In this document: piece by piece, positions 43,297-51,054 of the stretch
How positions within the stretch are numbered: position 1 is the first letter of the stretch
Layout: each line of letters opens with the position of its first letter
DNA from: Candidatus Amulumruptor caecigallinarius
GTDB lineage: Bacteria > Bacteroidota > Bacteroidia > Bacteroidales > Muribaculaceae
Assembly: GCA_023665605.1 (NCBI GenBank)
Contig: JAMPDP010000001.1
Location: forward strand, 1,206,829 to 1,257,882
Length of the DNA: 51,054 bases
Direction: 5' to 3'
Made by a program: the position numbers and the translations under genes
The notes under the pieces: model-generated
Databases searched by the model: none
What the model was told of the DNA's origin: nothing
The model's input: the letters and a program-made list of their open reading frames with translations, nothing else

Positions 43297-44541
43297 ATGG
43301 TGAAACTGAAAAATATCACAATATGCGCGCTGACGCTGCTATGCCTCGCCGGGGGTGTGCCGTGTTACGCGCAGACCCTTGACGAGGCCCGCGAAGCCCT
43401 CGCCCGCTATGATGCAGACTCCGCCACAGATATTCTTGATGCGCTGATGGAGGCCTCTCAGGCTCGCGGCAAGAAGAAGAAACCGCTCCCTGAAGGATAC
43501 GACAGTGTCAAGGAGCAGCTGCAACGACTGTCAGCAGCCCTGGAGCGCGTGGAGATTATCGAAGTCATCGACTCTGTGGAGCTTGACAAAGCGGACTTCT
43601 ACCTCCACATACCCCTTTCTGCCTCTGCCGGACGCTTTATGGCTCCGTCGGCACTTCCGGCCGGGAGCAATGCCGCTGACTCCTCTGCTGTGTACGTAAC
43701 CGAAGATGGCTCCTCGACCATCTATGCCGCCAAGGATGCCTCCGGCAGGCTCCGTCTGATGGAAACCTACCCGCTCTCTGACGGCACCTTTGCGCCGTCA
43801 CAACCCCTGGAGGGTGAGCTCGGCGATGGAGACCTCAACTGGGCATGGCTTTCGCCTGACGGAATTACCCTCTACTATTCAGCCCGCGGGGGTGATGACA
43901 ACCTCGGCGGATATGACATCTACATGACACGCCGCGAGGATGGCCGATTCCTCCTCCCGCAGAGCCTCGGTATGCCCTATAATTCAGCAGCCAATGACTA
44001 TCTTTACATCATAGACGAGGTGCAGGGGCTCGGATGGTGGGCGACGGACCGCCACAGCACTCCCGGCAAGGTGACTCTCTACACCTTTATCCCCACCGAG
44101 CTTCGCCGCAACTACCCTCCTGACACCCCCACTCTCGGTTCGCTGGCACTGATGAGCAACTACAAGGCCACACTGGCTCCCGGCAAGGATTATTCTCAGC
44201 CGCTGACCACCTTGGCACAGGCACGCGCAGCCATGGACACCGGTGCCCGCGTGCATGGCTCAGGGCGTTGGGCCCTGGAAGTGCCCGGCGTGGGCATAAT
44301 CACGTCCCTGTCATCATTCCGCAGCCCTCAGGCCCGGGAGCTGATGGCTGAGCTTCTTGACAGCGAGGCCGACTTTGAGACCCGGGATGCACATCTGGCG
44401 CGCTTGCGTCGCGCATATGGCCGCGGCAAGCATGACGTTGCCGATGAAATTCTCCAGGCTGAGCAGGAGCGCGAAGAGGATAGGCAGGCACTGCTGAGGC
44501 TGCGCAACGATGTGATTCGTGCCGAGGCCTCAGCGCATTGA
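43297..44541 (+). CDS. Secreted PD40 beta-propeller protein
   Basis: From ATG 43297 the protein has 414 residues with a signal peptide ending at VPCYAQ. A helical part with a Lys-rich patch follows. A propeller-like segment then has DLNWAWLSPDGITLYYSARGGDDNLGGYDIYMTRRE, the WD40-like PD40 motif. A C-terminal charged helix (about 350-410) ends it. PD40 propellers occur in TolB and in OmpA-linked envelope proteins of Bacteroidetes. The exact role is unknown. It is monocistronic and nearly leaderless. Confidence 0.8.
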   Translation: MVKLKNITICALTLLCLAGGVPCYAQTLDEAREALARYDADSATDILDALMEASQARGKKKKPLPEGYDSVKEQLQRLSAALERVEIIEVIDSVELDKADFYLHIPLSASAGRFMAPSALPAGSNAADSSAVYVTEDGSSTIYAAKDASGRLRLMETYPLSDGTFAPSQPLEGELGDGDLNWAWLSPDGITLYYSARGGDDNLGGYDIYMTRREDGRFLLPQSLGMPYNSAANDYLYIIDEVQGLGWWATDRHSTPGKVTLYTFIPTELRRNYPPDTPTLGSLALMSNYKATLAPGKDYSQPLTTLAQARAAMDTGARVHGSGRWALEVPGVGIITSLSSFRSPQARELMAELLDSEADFETRDAHLARLRRAYGRGKHDVADEILQAEQEREEDRQALLRLRNDVIRAEASAH

Positions 44542-44659
44542 ATCGTAACTGTAATTTTCACAGGCTGATTATCCTCCCCCTGCCCATCCGACTCTCCACT
44601 GACCAATCATAATGCACGCTGGTGCACACGCAACCATCTCTCTCCCACATAAATAAACC

Positions 44660-46108
44660 ATGTCACTTTTTCTCATCTCTCTTGCCCTCCTGATTGGAGG
44701 ATACTTCACTTACGGGCTGTTTGTGGAGAAGGTCATAGGCACCGACCCCAAACGCCCCACTCCCGCCACCACGATGGCTGACGGCGTGGACTTCGTGCCA
44801 CTCCCGACGTGGAAGGTGTTTCTCATACAGTTTCTCAACATAGCCGGCGTGGGGCCCATCTTCGGTGCCATAATGGGTGTCACTTACGGACCGGCTGCCT
44901 TCATTTGGATTGTGGTGGGGTGCATATTTGCCGGTGCCGTACACGACTTTGTGTCAGGCATGGTGTCTGTGCGCTCAGGCGGCAAGTCGCTTCCCGAACT
45001 TGTAGGCACCGAGCTGGGCAACAAGGTGAAAGCCGTGATGGCCGCTCTCACGGCACTCCTGCTGATGCTTGTGGTGGCCGTGTTTGTCATCACCCCCTCC
45101 AATCTGCTCGCCTCGATGACCCCGGCTTGGGCCAACGGCACATTCTGGGCTGTGGTCATATTTCTCTACTACGTACTTGCCACGCTTCTCCCCGTGGATA
45201 AGCTCATAGGCAACCTCTACCCGGTGTTCGGCTTCGCGCTGCTCTTCATGGCCGCCGGCATAATGGGTTACATGATAGTCAACGGCATGGACATCCCTGT
45301 GGGACTGGCTGACGGTCTGTGCAACCGCTCCCTCGGGGGCGATGCCACCCCGGTGTTCCCGATGGTGTGCATCTCCATAGCCTGCGGAGCCATCTCCGGC
45401 TTTCACGCCACTCAGAGTCCTATGATGGCCCGCTGCCTCAAAAGCGAGAAATACGGGCGTCCCATCTTCTACGGAGCCATGATTTCCGAGGGCATAGTGG
45501 CCCTGATATGGGCAGCAGCCGCCATCACCTTTACCGGTGGCTATGACGGACTCAACGCCTACTTTACTGCCAACGGGGCTGATGCCGGAATGCTCGTCAA
45601 GGATGTGTGCAACAGTTGGCTGGGCACATTCGGCGGCATCCTCGCCGTGCTCGGTGTGATAGCCGCACCCATCACCACCGGCGACACCGCCCTGCGGTCG
45701 CTGCGCCTGATGATTGCCGACTGGGCCGCCATAAGCCAGCGGAGCTTCGTCAAGCGGCTGTCGGTGGCTCTCCCCGTGATTGCCATCATCCTGGTGATCA
45801 TGCAGCTGGACTTCTCGGTGCTCTGGCGCTACTTCGCATGGGCCAACCAGACGCTCTCGATATTCACCTTATGGACGTGCACAGTGTGGCTCGCCCGCCG
45901 AAGCAAGTTATACCTCATCACCATGATACCGGCTATGTTTATGACCATGCTCTGCACCACCTACATCTTCTTCGCCCCCACCGGCACGGGGTTGACAGGT
46001 TTGCCGTTGGGCGTGAGCTTCAGCATCGGCATAGTAGCCATGATTGTCTGCACGGCCGTGTTCGCCCGTTGGCGTGCACGCCTCAACCCTTCCATGCTCA
46101 ATGCTTGA
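44660..46108 (+). CDS. cstA: CstA-family carbon starvation / peptide or pyruvate transporter
   Basis: The 482-residue protein has over a dozen hydrophobic helices with family motifs: FGAIMGVTYGPAAFIWIVVGCIFAGAVHDF, SGFHATQSPMMARCLKSE and GDTALRSLRLMIAD. E. coli CstA has about 700 residues; this is the shorter form common in Bacteroidales. The family imports peptides or pyruvate during starvation. The gene overlaps the next one by 8 bp. Confidence 0.93.
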   Translation: MSLFLISLALLIGGYFTYGLFVEKVIGTDPKRPTPATTMADGVDFVPLPTWKVFLIQFLNIAGVGPIFGAIMGVTYGPAAFIWIVVGCIFAGAVHDFVSGMVSVRSGGKSLPELVGTELGNKVKAVMAALTALLLMLVVAVFVITPSNLLASMTPAWANGTFWAVVIFLYYVLATLLPVDKLIGNLYPVFGFALLFMAAGIMGYMIVNGMDIPVGLADGLCNRSLGGDATPVFPMVCISIACGAISGFHATQSPMMARCLKSEKYGRPIFYGAMISEGIVALIWAAAAITFTGGYDGLNAYFTANGADAGMLVKDVCNSWLGTFGGILAVLGVIAAPITTGDTALRSLRLMIADWAAISQRSFVKRLSVALPVIAIILVIMQLDFSVLWRYFAWANQTLSIFTLWTCTVWLARRSKLYLITMIPAMFMTMLCTTYIFFAPTGTGLTGLPLGVSFSIGIVAMIVCTAVFARWRARLNPSMLNA

Positions 46109-46934
46109 CATCAAAGAGGTCATCAGTTCCACGCGGGCCTATAACCTGCACAGCCACACGCAGTTCTGCGACGGTCACGCACCCATGGCCGACTTCGCCG
46201 CCCAAGCCGCGGCGATGGGCATGAAGCACTACGGCTTTACACCACATTCGCCTATACCGTTTGACTCGCCATGCAATATGCGTGCCGACAATGTGGATGC
46301 CTATCTCGCCGAGTTCCGCCGGCTGCGTGACCTCCACGCCCCCGCGCTGCGCCTCTATGCCGGCATGGAGATTGATTACCTTGGCCCCGAGTGGGGGCCT
46401 GCTCATCCCTATTTTGCCACTCTCGGCCTCGACTACGCCATAGGGTCGGTTCACTTTCTCCCCGCTGCTGACGGCTATGTGGATATTGATGGCCGCTTTG
46501 AGCGCTTCAAGCGTAACATGGCCGAGCACTTTGCCGATGACATACGCCACGTGGTCACACTATTCTACCGCCGCTCCATGGACATGGTGGAGGCCGGTGG
46601 CTTTGACATCGTTGGTCACTTTGACAAAATCGGCCACAATGCCTCCCACTTCCGGCCCGGCATTGAAGATGAGCCGTGGTATCGCCATCTGGCCGATGAC
46701 CTCGCAGACTGCATAATAGCCCGGGGAGTCACCGTAGAGCTCAACACCAAGGCTTATGCCGACCACTCGCAGCGAACATTCCCCTCCCGGCGTCTGCTCA
46801 GGCGCATCCTTGCCGCCGGCATACCGGTGGTGGTCAACAGCGATGCCCATCGCCCGGCGCTGATTGATGCATCGCGCGCCGAGGGATTTGCCATGATAGA
46901 CTCCATTATCGCCAATCCGCATGAAGATGACTGA
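46101..46934 (+). CDS. PHP-domain histidinol-phosphatase-like phosphoesterase
   Basis: From ATG 46101 the protein has 277 residues. PHP metal sites are present in order: NLHSHTQFCDGHAP (HxH), GFTPHSP, GMEIDYLGPE, IGSVHF and VNSDAHRP. The family includes HisJ/HisK histidinol phosphatases, and this length fits. No other his genes are near, so another phosphate ester is possible. The frame extends upstream into cstA, but that part lacks PHP features. It is followed by a 14-bp overlap with the next gene. Confidence 0.9.
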   Translation: MLDIKEVISSTRAYNLHSHTQFCDGHAPMADFAAQAAAMGMKHYGFTPHSPIPFDSPCNMRADNVDAYLAEFRRLRDLHAPALRLYAGMEIDYLGPEWGPAHPYFATLGLDYAIGSVHFLPAADGYVDIDGRFERFKRNMAEHFADDIRHVVTLFYRRSMDMVEAGGFDIVGHFDKIGHNASHFRPGIEDEPWYRHLADDLADCIIARGVTVELNTKAYADHSQRTFPSRRLLRRILAAGIPVVVNSDAHRPALIDASRAEGFAMIDSIIANPHEDD

Positions 46935-47763
46935 CTCGCACGGCGTTACTGAGATGCCAACCTCTCACGGCACAGCCATCGCTCGCGGATTGTATATAAT
47001 AGGTGGCGACGACAAGTGCGTGGCCGGATACCTGCGCCCCATCGTGGAGGGGAGCCTCGGCCCCGGGATGGCTCCCGGCATCCCGTCATACGTGCTCTCC
47101 CGCACTGACAACATCCGCTTCAACCTACCCCACACTCCTGACGGCACTCACATCTATGCCGTAGCGGACTCCATCACCGACACCGCCCTGACAAACTTCC
47201 TCGGTGCCATCTCCACCCTTCGGGTTGACGGCTTGGTGTGTATCATCCTCGCTGATGAAGCAGCCGGCGCAGAGGCCGAAACAATCTGCCGGGAATGGAG
47301 CCGAACCCACTCCGTGCCCCTCGCCATCCTGCGTTGCGCCATGGTGATAGGCAACGGCATGGAGGGGCGCGCCAAGGCTTTGGCCGATGCCATTGCCACC
47401 GGCTCTTACTGGCACATCAGCGGAGCCGATGCACCATGCTCGGCGGTATGTGCCGTCGATGTGGCCGCACTCGCAGCGGCGATTGCCGGACGGTCCGCCA
47501 CACTCTGTGTCACCGATGGACATGAGCACTCAACCGCCCGGCTGATAGATGCCATGGCCGTGAGGCTCAACAACAAACGGGTTCTCACCCTCGCACCGGC
47601 AGCTGCCAAGTGGCTTGATCGGCTCAGCCCGATTCTCCCATGGTGGCGACGGCTGAAGACACGGCGACTCACGCCACGAACACTCACCACCTCCGGCGAC
47701 AGCCCGGCAGAAGTAGTGCCCGGATTCACCGCGCGCAACGTCATTGACTATCTCCGCTCATGA
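46921..47763 (+). CDS. SDR-like (NAD-dependent epimerase/dehydratase-like) protein
   Basis: The 280-residue protein resembles an atypical short-chain dehydrogenase. The N-terminal loop is GLYIIGGDDKCVAG instead of GxxGxxG. A middle segment holds LAILRCAMVIGNGMEGRAKALADAI, similar to the RP/P-VYGPG region of epimerases, and CAVDVAALAAAIAG follows. No YxxxK pair is clear, so catalysis is doubtful. It is translationally coupled on both sides (14 bp with the PHP gene, ATGA with the next). The start could also be the ATG at 46927. Confidence 0.65.
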   Translation: MKMTDSHGVTEMPTSHGTAIARGLYIIGGDDKCVAGYLRPIVEGSLGPGMAPGIPSYVLSRTDNIRFNLPHTPDGTHIYAVADSITDTALTNFLGAISTLRVDGLVCIILADEAAGAEAETICREWSRTHSVPLAILRCAMVIGNGMEGRAKALADAIATGSYWHISGADAPCSAVCAVDVAALAAAIAGRSATLCVTDGHEHSTARLIDAMAVRLNNKRVLTLAPAAAKWLDRLSPILPWWRRLKTRRLTPRTLTTSGDSPAEVVPGFTARNVIDYLRS

Positions 47764-48605
47764 GCCTGCAATCATTCCTCACTTCGTCCACCGACGTGCT
47801 GAAGGCATCGGCCAAAATAGCCTTGCAGTCGCGGCGTGTATCGCTGCCGCACAGCCTGCGCCAACGCCCGCTGGTGGTACTCGGCAACGGCCCCTCGCTC
47901 AACGACACCATAGTCGCTGACGGCGACAAACTGGCTAATTGCGACCTGCTTGCCGTCAACTTCTTTGCCAACACGGATGAGTTTGTGCGCCTGCGCCCGC
48001 GCTGGTATGTGATGGCTGACCCCCACTTCTTCACCGGTGCCGGGAGCGACCCCAACGTCCGACGCCTGCTTGACCGAATAGCCACCCTCACGTCATGGCC
48101 CATGACGCTTCTGGTACCTGCACGCGGCCCGAAGCTCACACTCCCCGCAGCCAATCCGAATGTCACCATCAGCCCCTTCAATGCCATCGGCATCGAAGGT
48201 CCCGAGTGGTTCACCCGGCGTTGCTTCCGCCGCAACACGGCCATGCCACGCCCCCGCAACGTGCTCATCCCCTCCATCATGCTCGGCATCGCCTTGGGCT
48301 ACACCACCATCTTCATAGCCGGTGCCGACCACTCATGGATGCGCACACTCAGCGTCACCGAAGCCAATGAAGTAGTGTCGGTGCAACCACACTTCTACGC
48401 CGACAATGCCAGCGAGCATGAGCGTGTCACATCTGTCTATTCCGGCATCCGTCTGCATCAAGTGGTGGAGAGCTTCGCCATAGCCTTCAAAGCCTACCAT
48501 GACATCGCGGCCTATGCCCGTGCCCGTGGTGTGGAGATCTTCAATGCCACCCCCGGCAGCTTCATAGATGCCTTCCCGCGCAAACCCATCACCCACACGA
48601 TATGA
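47760..48605 (+). CDS. DUF115/MptE-like or sialyltransferase-like protein
   Basis: The 281-residue protein has no signal peptide or membrane helix. Its clearest motif is [12 protein letters not shown] (about 38-49), shared by DUF115 (MptE-like) proteins and by CST-I type sialyltransferases, where it forms the nucleotide-binding loop. VMADPHFF and IAGADHSWM follow the same pattern. A nucleotide-sugar or pterin-diphosphate enzyme is likely. A cell-surface glycan role fits Bacteroidales, but context gives no decision. It is coupled to both neighbours by ATGA overlaps. Confidence 0.7.
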   Translation: MSLQSFLTSSTDVLKASAKIALQSRRVSLPHSLRQRPLVVLGNGPSLNDTIVADGDKLANCDLLAVNFFANTDEFVRLRPRWYVMADPHFFTGAGSDPNVRRLLDRIATLTSWPMTLLVPARGPKLTLPAANPNVTISPFNAIGIEGPEWFTRRCFRRNTAMPRPRNVLIPSIMLGIALGYTTIFIAGADHSWMRTLSVTEANEVVSVQPHFYADNASEHERVTSVYSGIRLHQVVESFAIAFKAYHDIAAYARARGVEIFNATPGSFIDAFPRKPITHTI

Positions 48606-49069
48606 GACCACAGGAAACACTCGCCGACGTCACCCTGCTCGGCAGCAAAGCCACCGAATATCCCACCGACTACTGCCCTACCCTGCTCCAGACCTTCACC
48701 AACCTCCACCCCGAACATGACTACGTGGTGAGCCTCGACTGCCCGGAGTTCACATCCCTCTGCCCCAAGACCGGACAGCCCGACTTCGCACGCATCATCA
48801 TCAACTACATCCCTGACCTGAAGATGGTTGAGAGCAAGAGCCTCAAACTCTACCTGTTCAGCTTCCGCAACCATGGCGACTTCCACGAAGACTGCGTGAA
48901 CATCATACTCCACGACCTGCGCGAGCTCATGCAGCCACGTTACATCGAAGTACTTGGCCTGTTCACCCCCCGCGGCGGCATCTCCATCCATCCCTTCGCC
49001 AACTGGGCCGACGAAGCCCACCGCGCCCTCGCTGCCAGCCGCCTGTCAGCCGCCATGCCCCTCCACTGA
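48602..49069 (+). CDS. queF: NADPH-dependent preQ0 reductase QueF
   Basis: This 155-residue protein is the short, single-domain Que[15 protein letters not shown] holds catalytic C54 and D61. [22 protein letters not shown] is the QueF signature with the substrate-binding Glu. It reduces 7-cyano-7-deazaguanine to preQ1 in queuosine tRNA modification. It is the last gene of the row starting with cstA or the PHP gene. Confidence 0.96.
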   Translation: MRPQETLADVTLLGSKATEYPTDYCPTLLQTFTNLHPEHDYVVSLDCPEFTSLCPKTGQPDFARIIINYIPDLKMVESKSLKLYLFSFRNHGDFHEDCVNIILHDLRELMQPRYIEVLGLFTPRGGISIHPFANWADEAHRALAASRLSAAMPLH

Positions 49070-49177
49070 CCCGCCCACAGCCCCCCTGTCATAAAGGCGA
49101 GTAAGCAGAACAGCCGTTGCACGCCTTCTCGGGGAGTTTCCGCTGAAAAAAAGTGCGGCAAAAAGTAGATAAAATGC

Positions 49178-49208
49178 TTTGCAGTTGGAGAAATTTGCGC
49201 TAAATTTG
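49178..49208 (+). promoter_or_regulatory. rpsU promoter (TTTG-N19-TAAATTTG)
   Basis: TTTG (49178-49181) and TAAATTTG (49201-49208) with a 19-base spacer match the Bacteroidetes promoter closely. The expected start near 49214 gives a leader of about 85 bases. Confidence 0.8.
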
Positions 49209-49297
49209 CACCGCATTATGCCCCCGGGCATACATACCCCAATCGTCACAGACAACAACAACATACACAAGACCATCTACAAACCCACCCGTACAAC

Positions 49298-49489
49298 ATG
49301 ATTATCGTACAAGTAAAAGAAGGCGAAAACATCGAGCGCGCCCTGAAGAAATTCAAGCGCAAGTTTGAGAAGACCGGCATCGTCAAGGAGCTCCGCAGCC
49401 GTCAGGCTTTCCAGAAGCCCTCTGTCACCAACCGCAAGAAGATGATGAAGGCGGTTTACGTGCAGAAGCTCCGCGCCGTTGAGGAGTAA
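49298..49489 (+). CDS. rpsU: 30S ribosomal protein S21
   Basis: The 63-residue basic protein is S21 (MIIVQVKEGENIERALKKFK, KRKFEKTGIVKELRSRQAF). It starts the rpsU-xerC-hpf row that is common in Bacteroidales, where tRNA genes and tuf usually follow. Confidence 0.97.
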   Translation: MIIVQVKEGENIERALKKFKRKFEKTGIVKELRSRQAFQKPSVTNRKKMMKAVYVQKLRAVEE

Positions 49490-49565
49490 TCTCCACTCCA
49501 CCCCCGGCCGCACAGAGCCACGCATTTTTCGCGCATTTTATTTGCATCTCTCGATATAATGCTTT

Positions 49566-49593
49566 AACTTCGCTATCGCAAGACAGCGAAGTT
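49566..49593 (+). promoter_or_regulatory. Hairpin ending one base before the xerC start codon
   Basis: AACTTCGCT (49566-49574) pairs perfectly with AGCGAAGTT (49585-49593); the xerC ATG is at 49595. The stem covers the place where a ribosome site would sit. It may end the rpsU transcript in part or lower xerC translation. Confidence 0.55.
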
Positions 49594-49594
49594 T

Positions 49595-50500
49595 ATGTGC
49601 ATCGACCGTTACCTGACATACCTGCGGTGTGAGCTGAACTATTCAGCTCACACCGTTGCTGCATATGGGCGCCACCTGCGCGAGTGGCACAGCTGGCATA
49701 CCGCTAACTTCCCCGCAGCTGCGGCAGACGAAGCCATTGTCGAGGTAACAACAGCACAGCTCCGCCGCTGGCAGCTCAGCCTCGGCTCACGGCACTTGGC
49801 AGCGGCCACAGTGCGCGCCAAGGTACAGGCTCTGCGCGGCTACTTCGGGTGGCTCCGCCGTCAAGGGCTTACGCCCGACAATCCCGCCGCCGAGCTGCGC
49901 ATGCCCAAACTCCCGGGACGGCTCCCCGCCCATATCCGCGCCGACGAGACACGCCACATACTCGACGATCCTCTGCCCGCCGACGACTTCCGCACCGTGC
50001 GCGACAGACTGGTGGTGCTCATGCTCTACTGCACAGGGCTGCGATGCAGCGAGCTCATCTCGCTCGACGACTCACAAGTTGACACCCTGCGTGGTGAACT
50101 AAAGGTGCGCGGCAAGCGTAATAAAGACAGAATAGTGCCATTCGGCACCGAGCTTGCCAGCATGATTGACCACTACCGCACACTTCGCGACTACCTCACC
50201 GGCCCCACTGATACACTCTTCGTCAGGGAGAACGGCGAGCCGCTGTACCGTCGTCTCGTCTGGTCGATAGTTCACACCACCCTCACCGAGGGGGGTGCCC
50301 ACGCCGAGCACCTTTCACCTCACGTGCTCCGACACTCATGCGCCACCGACCTGCTCAACGCCGGCGCCGACCTCACTGCCGTGCAGCAGCTCCTGGGACA
50401 CAGCTCGCTGGCCACTACCCAGATTTACACGCATCTCTCTTACCGTGACCTTCAAAACATATATCAACAGGCACATCCCCGTGCCTCAAACACACAATGA
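49595..50500 (+). CDS. xerC: Tyrosine recombinase XerC/XerD type
   Basis: This 301-residue recombinase has the SAM-like N-terminal domain (RYLTYLRCELNYSAHTVAAY). Its catalytic set is complete: R150, K174, H243, R246, H269 and Y278. Chromosome-dimer resolution is the likely role, because the gene sits in a conserved housekeeping row rather than in a mobile element. Whether it is the C or D member cannot be told from the window. Confidence 0.92.
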   Translation: MCIDRYLTYLRCELNYSAHTVAAYGRHLREWHSWHTANFPAAAADEAIVEVTTAQLRRWQLSLGSRHLAAATVRAKVQALRGYFGWLRRQGLTPDNPAAELRMPKLPGRLPAHIRADETRHILDDPLPADDFRTVRDRLVVLMLYCTGLRCSELISLDDSQVDTLRGELKVRGKRNKDRIVPFGTELASMIDHYRTLRDYLTGPTDTLFVRENGEPLYRRLVWSIVHTTLTEGGAHAEHLSPHVLRHSCATDLLNAGADLTAVQQLLGHSSLATTQIYTHLSYRDLQNIYQQAHPRASNTQ

Positions 50501-50503
50501 ACC

Positions 50504-50794
50504 ATGGAAGTAACAGTCAATGCTATCCATTTTGAAGCATCCGCCGCTCTTGAGGCGTTCATCAACAAGAAGGCTGAGAGGCTGCAACGACGCTACCCCA
50601 ACGTCATCGCCTATGACTTCACTCTGAAGGTAGTGAAGCCCGAGACATCGCTCAACAAGGAAGTCACCGTCAAGGTCGATGTCCCCAAGGAGCCGGAGAT
50701 AGTGGCCACCAAGGTTGCCGACACCTTTGAGGAGGCCGTAGATGTCAGCCTTGAAGCCGTGGAGCGCCAGCTCGAACGCAAGAAGAACTGCTGA
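50504..50794 (+). CDS. hpf: Ribosome hibernation promoting factor, short form
   Basis: The 96-residue protein is a short HPF/YfiA (MEVTVNAIHFEASAALEAFI, KVDVPKEPEIVATKVADTFEEAVD, ERQLERKK). It binds the 30S decoding region in stationary phase. It starts 3 bp after the xerC stop. Confidence 0.93.
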   Translation: MEVTVNAIHFEASAALEAFINKKAERLQRRYPNVIAYDFTLKVVKPETSLNKEVTVKVDVPKEPEIVATKVADTFEEAVDVSLEAVERQLERKKNC

Positions 50795-50839
50795 TTCCCC
50801 CTCTATGCCGCATCTTCTCGCGCACCAAACACACACCCA

Positions 50840-50869
50840 CGCCCGCCGGACACCCCACTCCGGCGGGCG
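50840..50869 (+). terminator. Terminator of the rpsU-xerC-hpf unit
   Basis: CGCCCGCCGG (50840-50849) pairs perfectly with CCGGCGGGCG (50860-50869). No U tract follows, so it may act as a processing barrier as well as a terminator. Confidence 0.6.
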
Positions 50870-50951
50870 CGTTGCATCACTCCAGAGAGGGGGTATCTCC
50901 GCAACACAAGTCCGCCCTATGGGAACCAACTAATATCGGGTTTATGTTGTA

Positions 50952-51054
50952 AGAGCTTGTTTAATAATAAATGTGAACATCTCGGCGGTGTATCTTTGCG
51001 ATAAATTTCTCGTTACGAGGAAGGAGCGATGCGGGCATCGTGACTGACGAATAA
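50952..51054 (+). repeat. Right-end copy of the dispersed repeat with hairpin
   Basis: The first 34 bases (50952-50985) equal the inverted copy at 20-53. The next part aligns without gaps over 62 bases to the right half of the 14871-15195 element read on its minus strand. It shares TTTG, GAGGA(A/G)GGA and TGAC(C/T)GACGAAT. It contains the perfect hairpin CGATGC-GG-GCATCG (51027-51040) and a -7-like TATCTTTG (50991-50998). The copy runs off the window. Confidence 0.85.

Noticed and set aside
49595-50500. The tyrosine recombinase as sign of an integrative element
   Set aside because: It sits in the conserved rpsU-xerC-hpf row, has no attachment-site repeat or cargo genes nearby and looks like a chromosomal Xer protein.

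Overview
The window looks like a chromosomal segment, perhaps one whole assembly contig, of a gut-associated anaerobic Bacteroidales bacterium. A high-GC Muribaculaceae-type genome fits best. The support is as follows. There is a complete Bacteroidetes aerotolerance (Bat) operon. There are several promoters of the Bacteroidetes type (-33 TTTG, -7 TAnnTTTG). The window also carries rubrerythrin, a choloylglycine-hydrolase family enzyme, a permuted imelysin and an rpsU-xerC-hpf cluster. Family level is an inference; there is no rRNA gene to confirm it. I saw no CRISPR array, transposase, prophage or tRNA gene.

Layout: (1) 1-2486: an inverted copy of a dispersed repeat, a family 2 glycosyltransferase, then two tandem HU-type genes. 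The second encodes an HU domain, a transmembrane helix and a LysM domain. (2) 2647-11196: the Bat operon (moxR, a DUF58 gene, a BatD-like gene, batA, batB, batC, batD, batE). (3) 11397-15626: a small HTH protein, a DUF2007-Usp fusion, a small membrane protein behind radA, a 325-bp element with 34-bp inverted ends, and a small secreted protein. (4) 15895-20860: an acyl-CoA ligase, a DUF486 protein, recR, rubrerythrin, RNase P RNA (minus strand) and fabD. (5) 20946-31813, all minus strand: a polytopic membrane protein, then a probable iron or haem redox operon. That operon has two outer-membrane barrels, a permuted imelysin, a di-haem peroxidase-like lipoprotein, a mono-haem lipoprotein, a YjgF/chorismatase-like protein and a System II cytochrome c synthase. 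(6) 32126-34786: mscS and a choloylglycine-hydrolase family enzyme. (7) 34783-40091, minus strand: rplY/ctc, pth, an S4 protein gene, aroE, yeiH and comEC. (8) 40092-41135: a gene-free stretch with large nested palindromes. (9) 41136-44541: rplS, lrgAB, a candidate small RNA and a PD40 beta-propeller protein. (10) 44660-49069: cstA, a PHP phosphatase, an SDR-like protein, a DUF115-like protein and queF, mostly with overlapping ends. (11) 49298-51054: rpsU, xerC and hpf, then a second copy of the terminal repeat.

The most interesting points are four. The HU-TM-LysM protein could physically link nucleoid and cell wall. The imelysin/di-haem/porin/Ccs cluster carries its own haem-attachment enzyme. 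A dispersed repeat family has hairpins that keep their fold while their sequence changes, and it also lies at both window ends. There is also a candidate small RNA upstream of lrgAB. Function calls rest on motif recognition from the translated sequence; no database search was possible.
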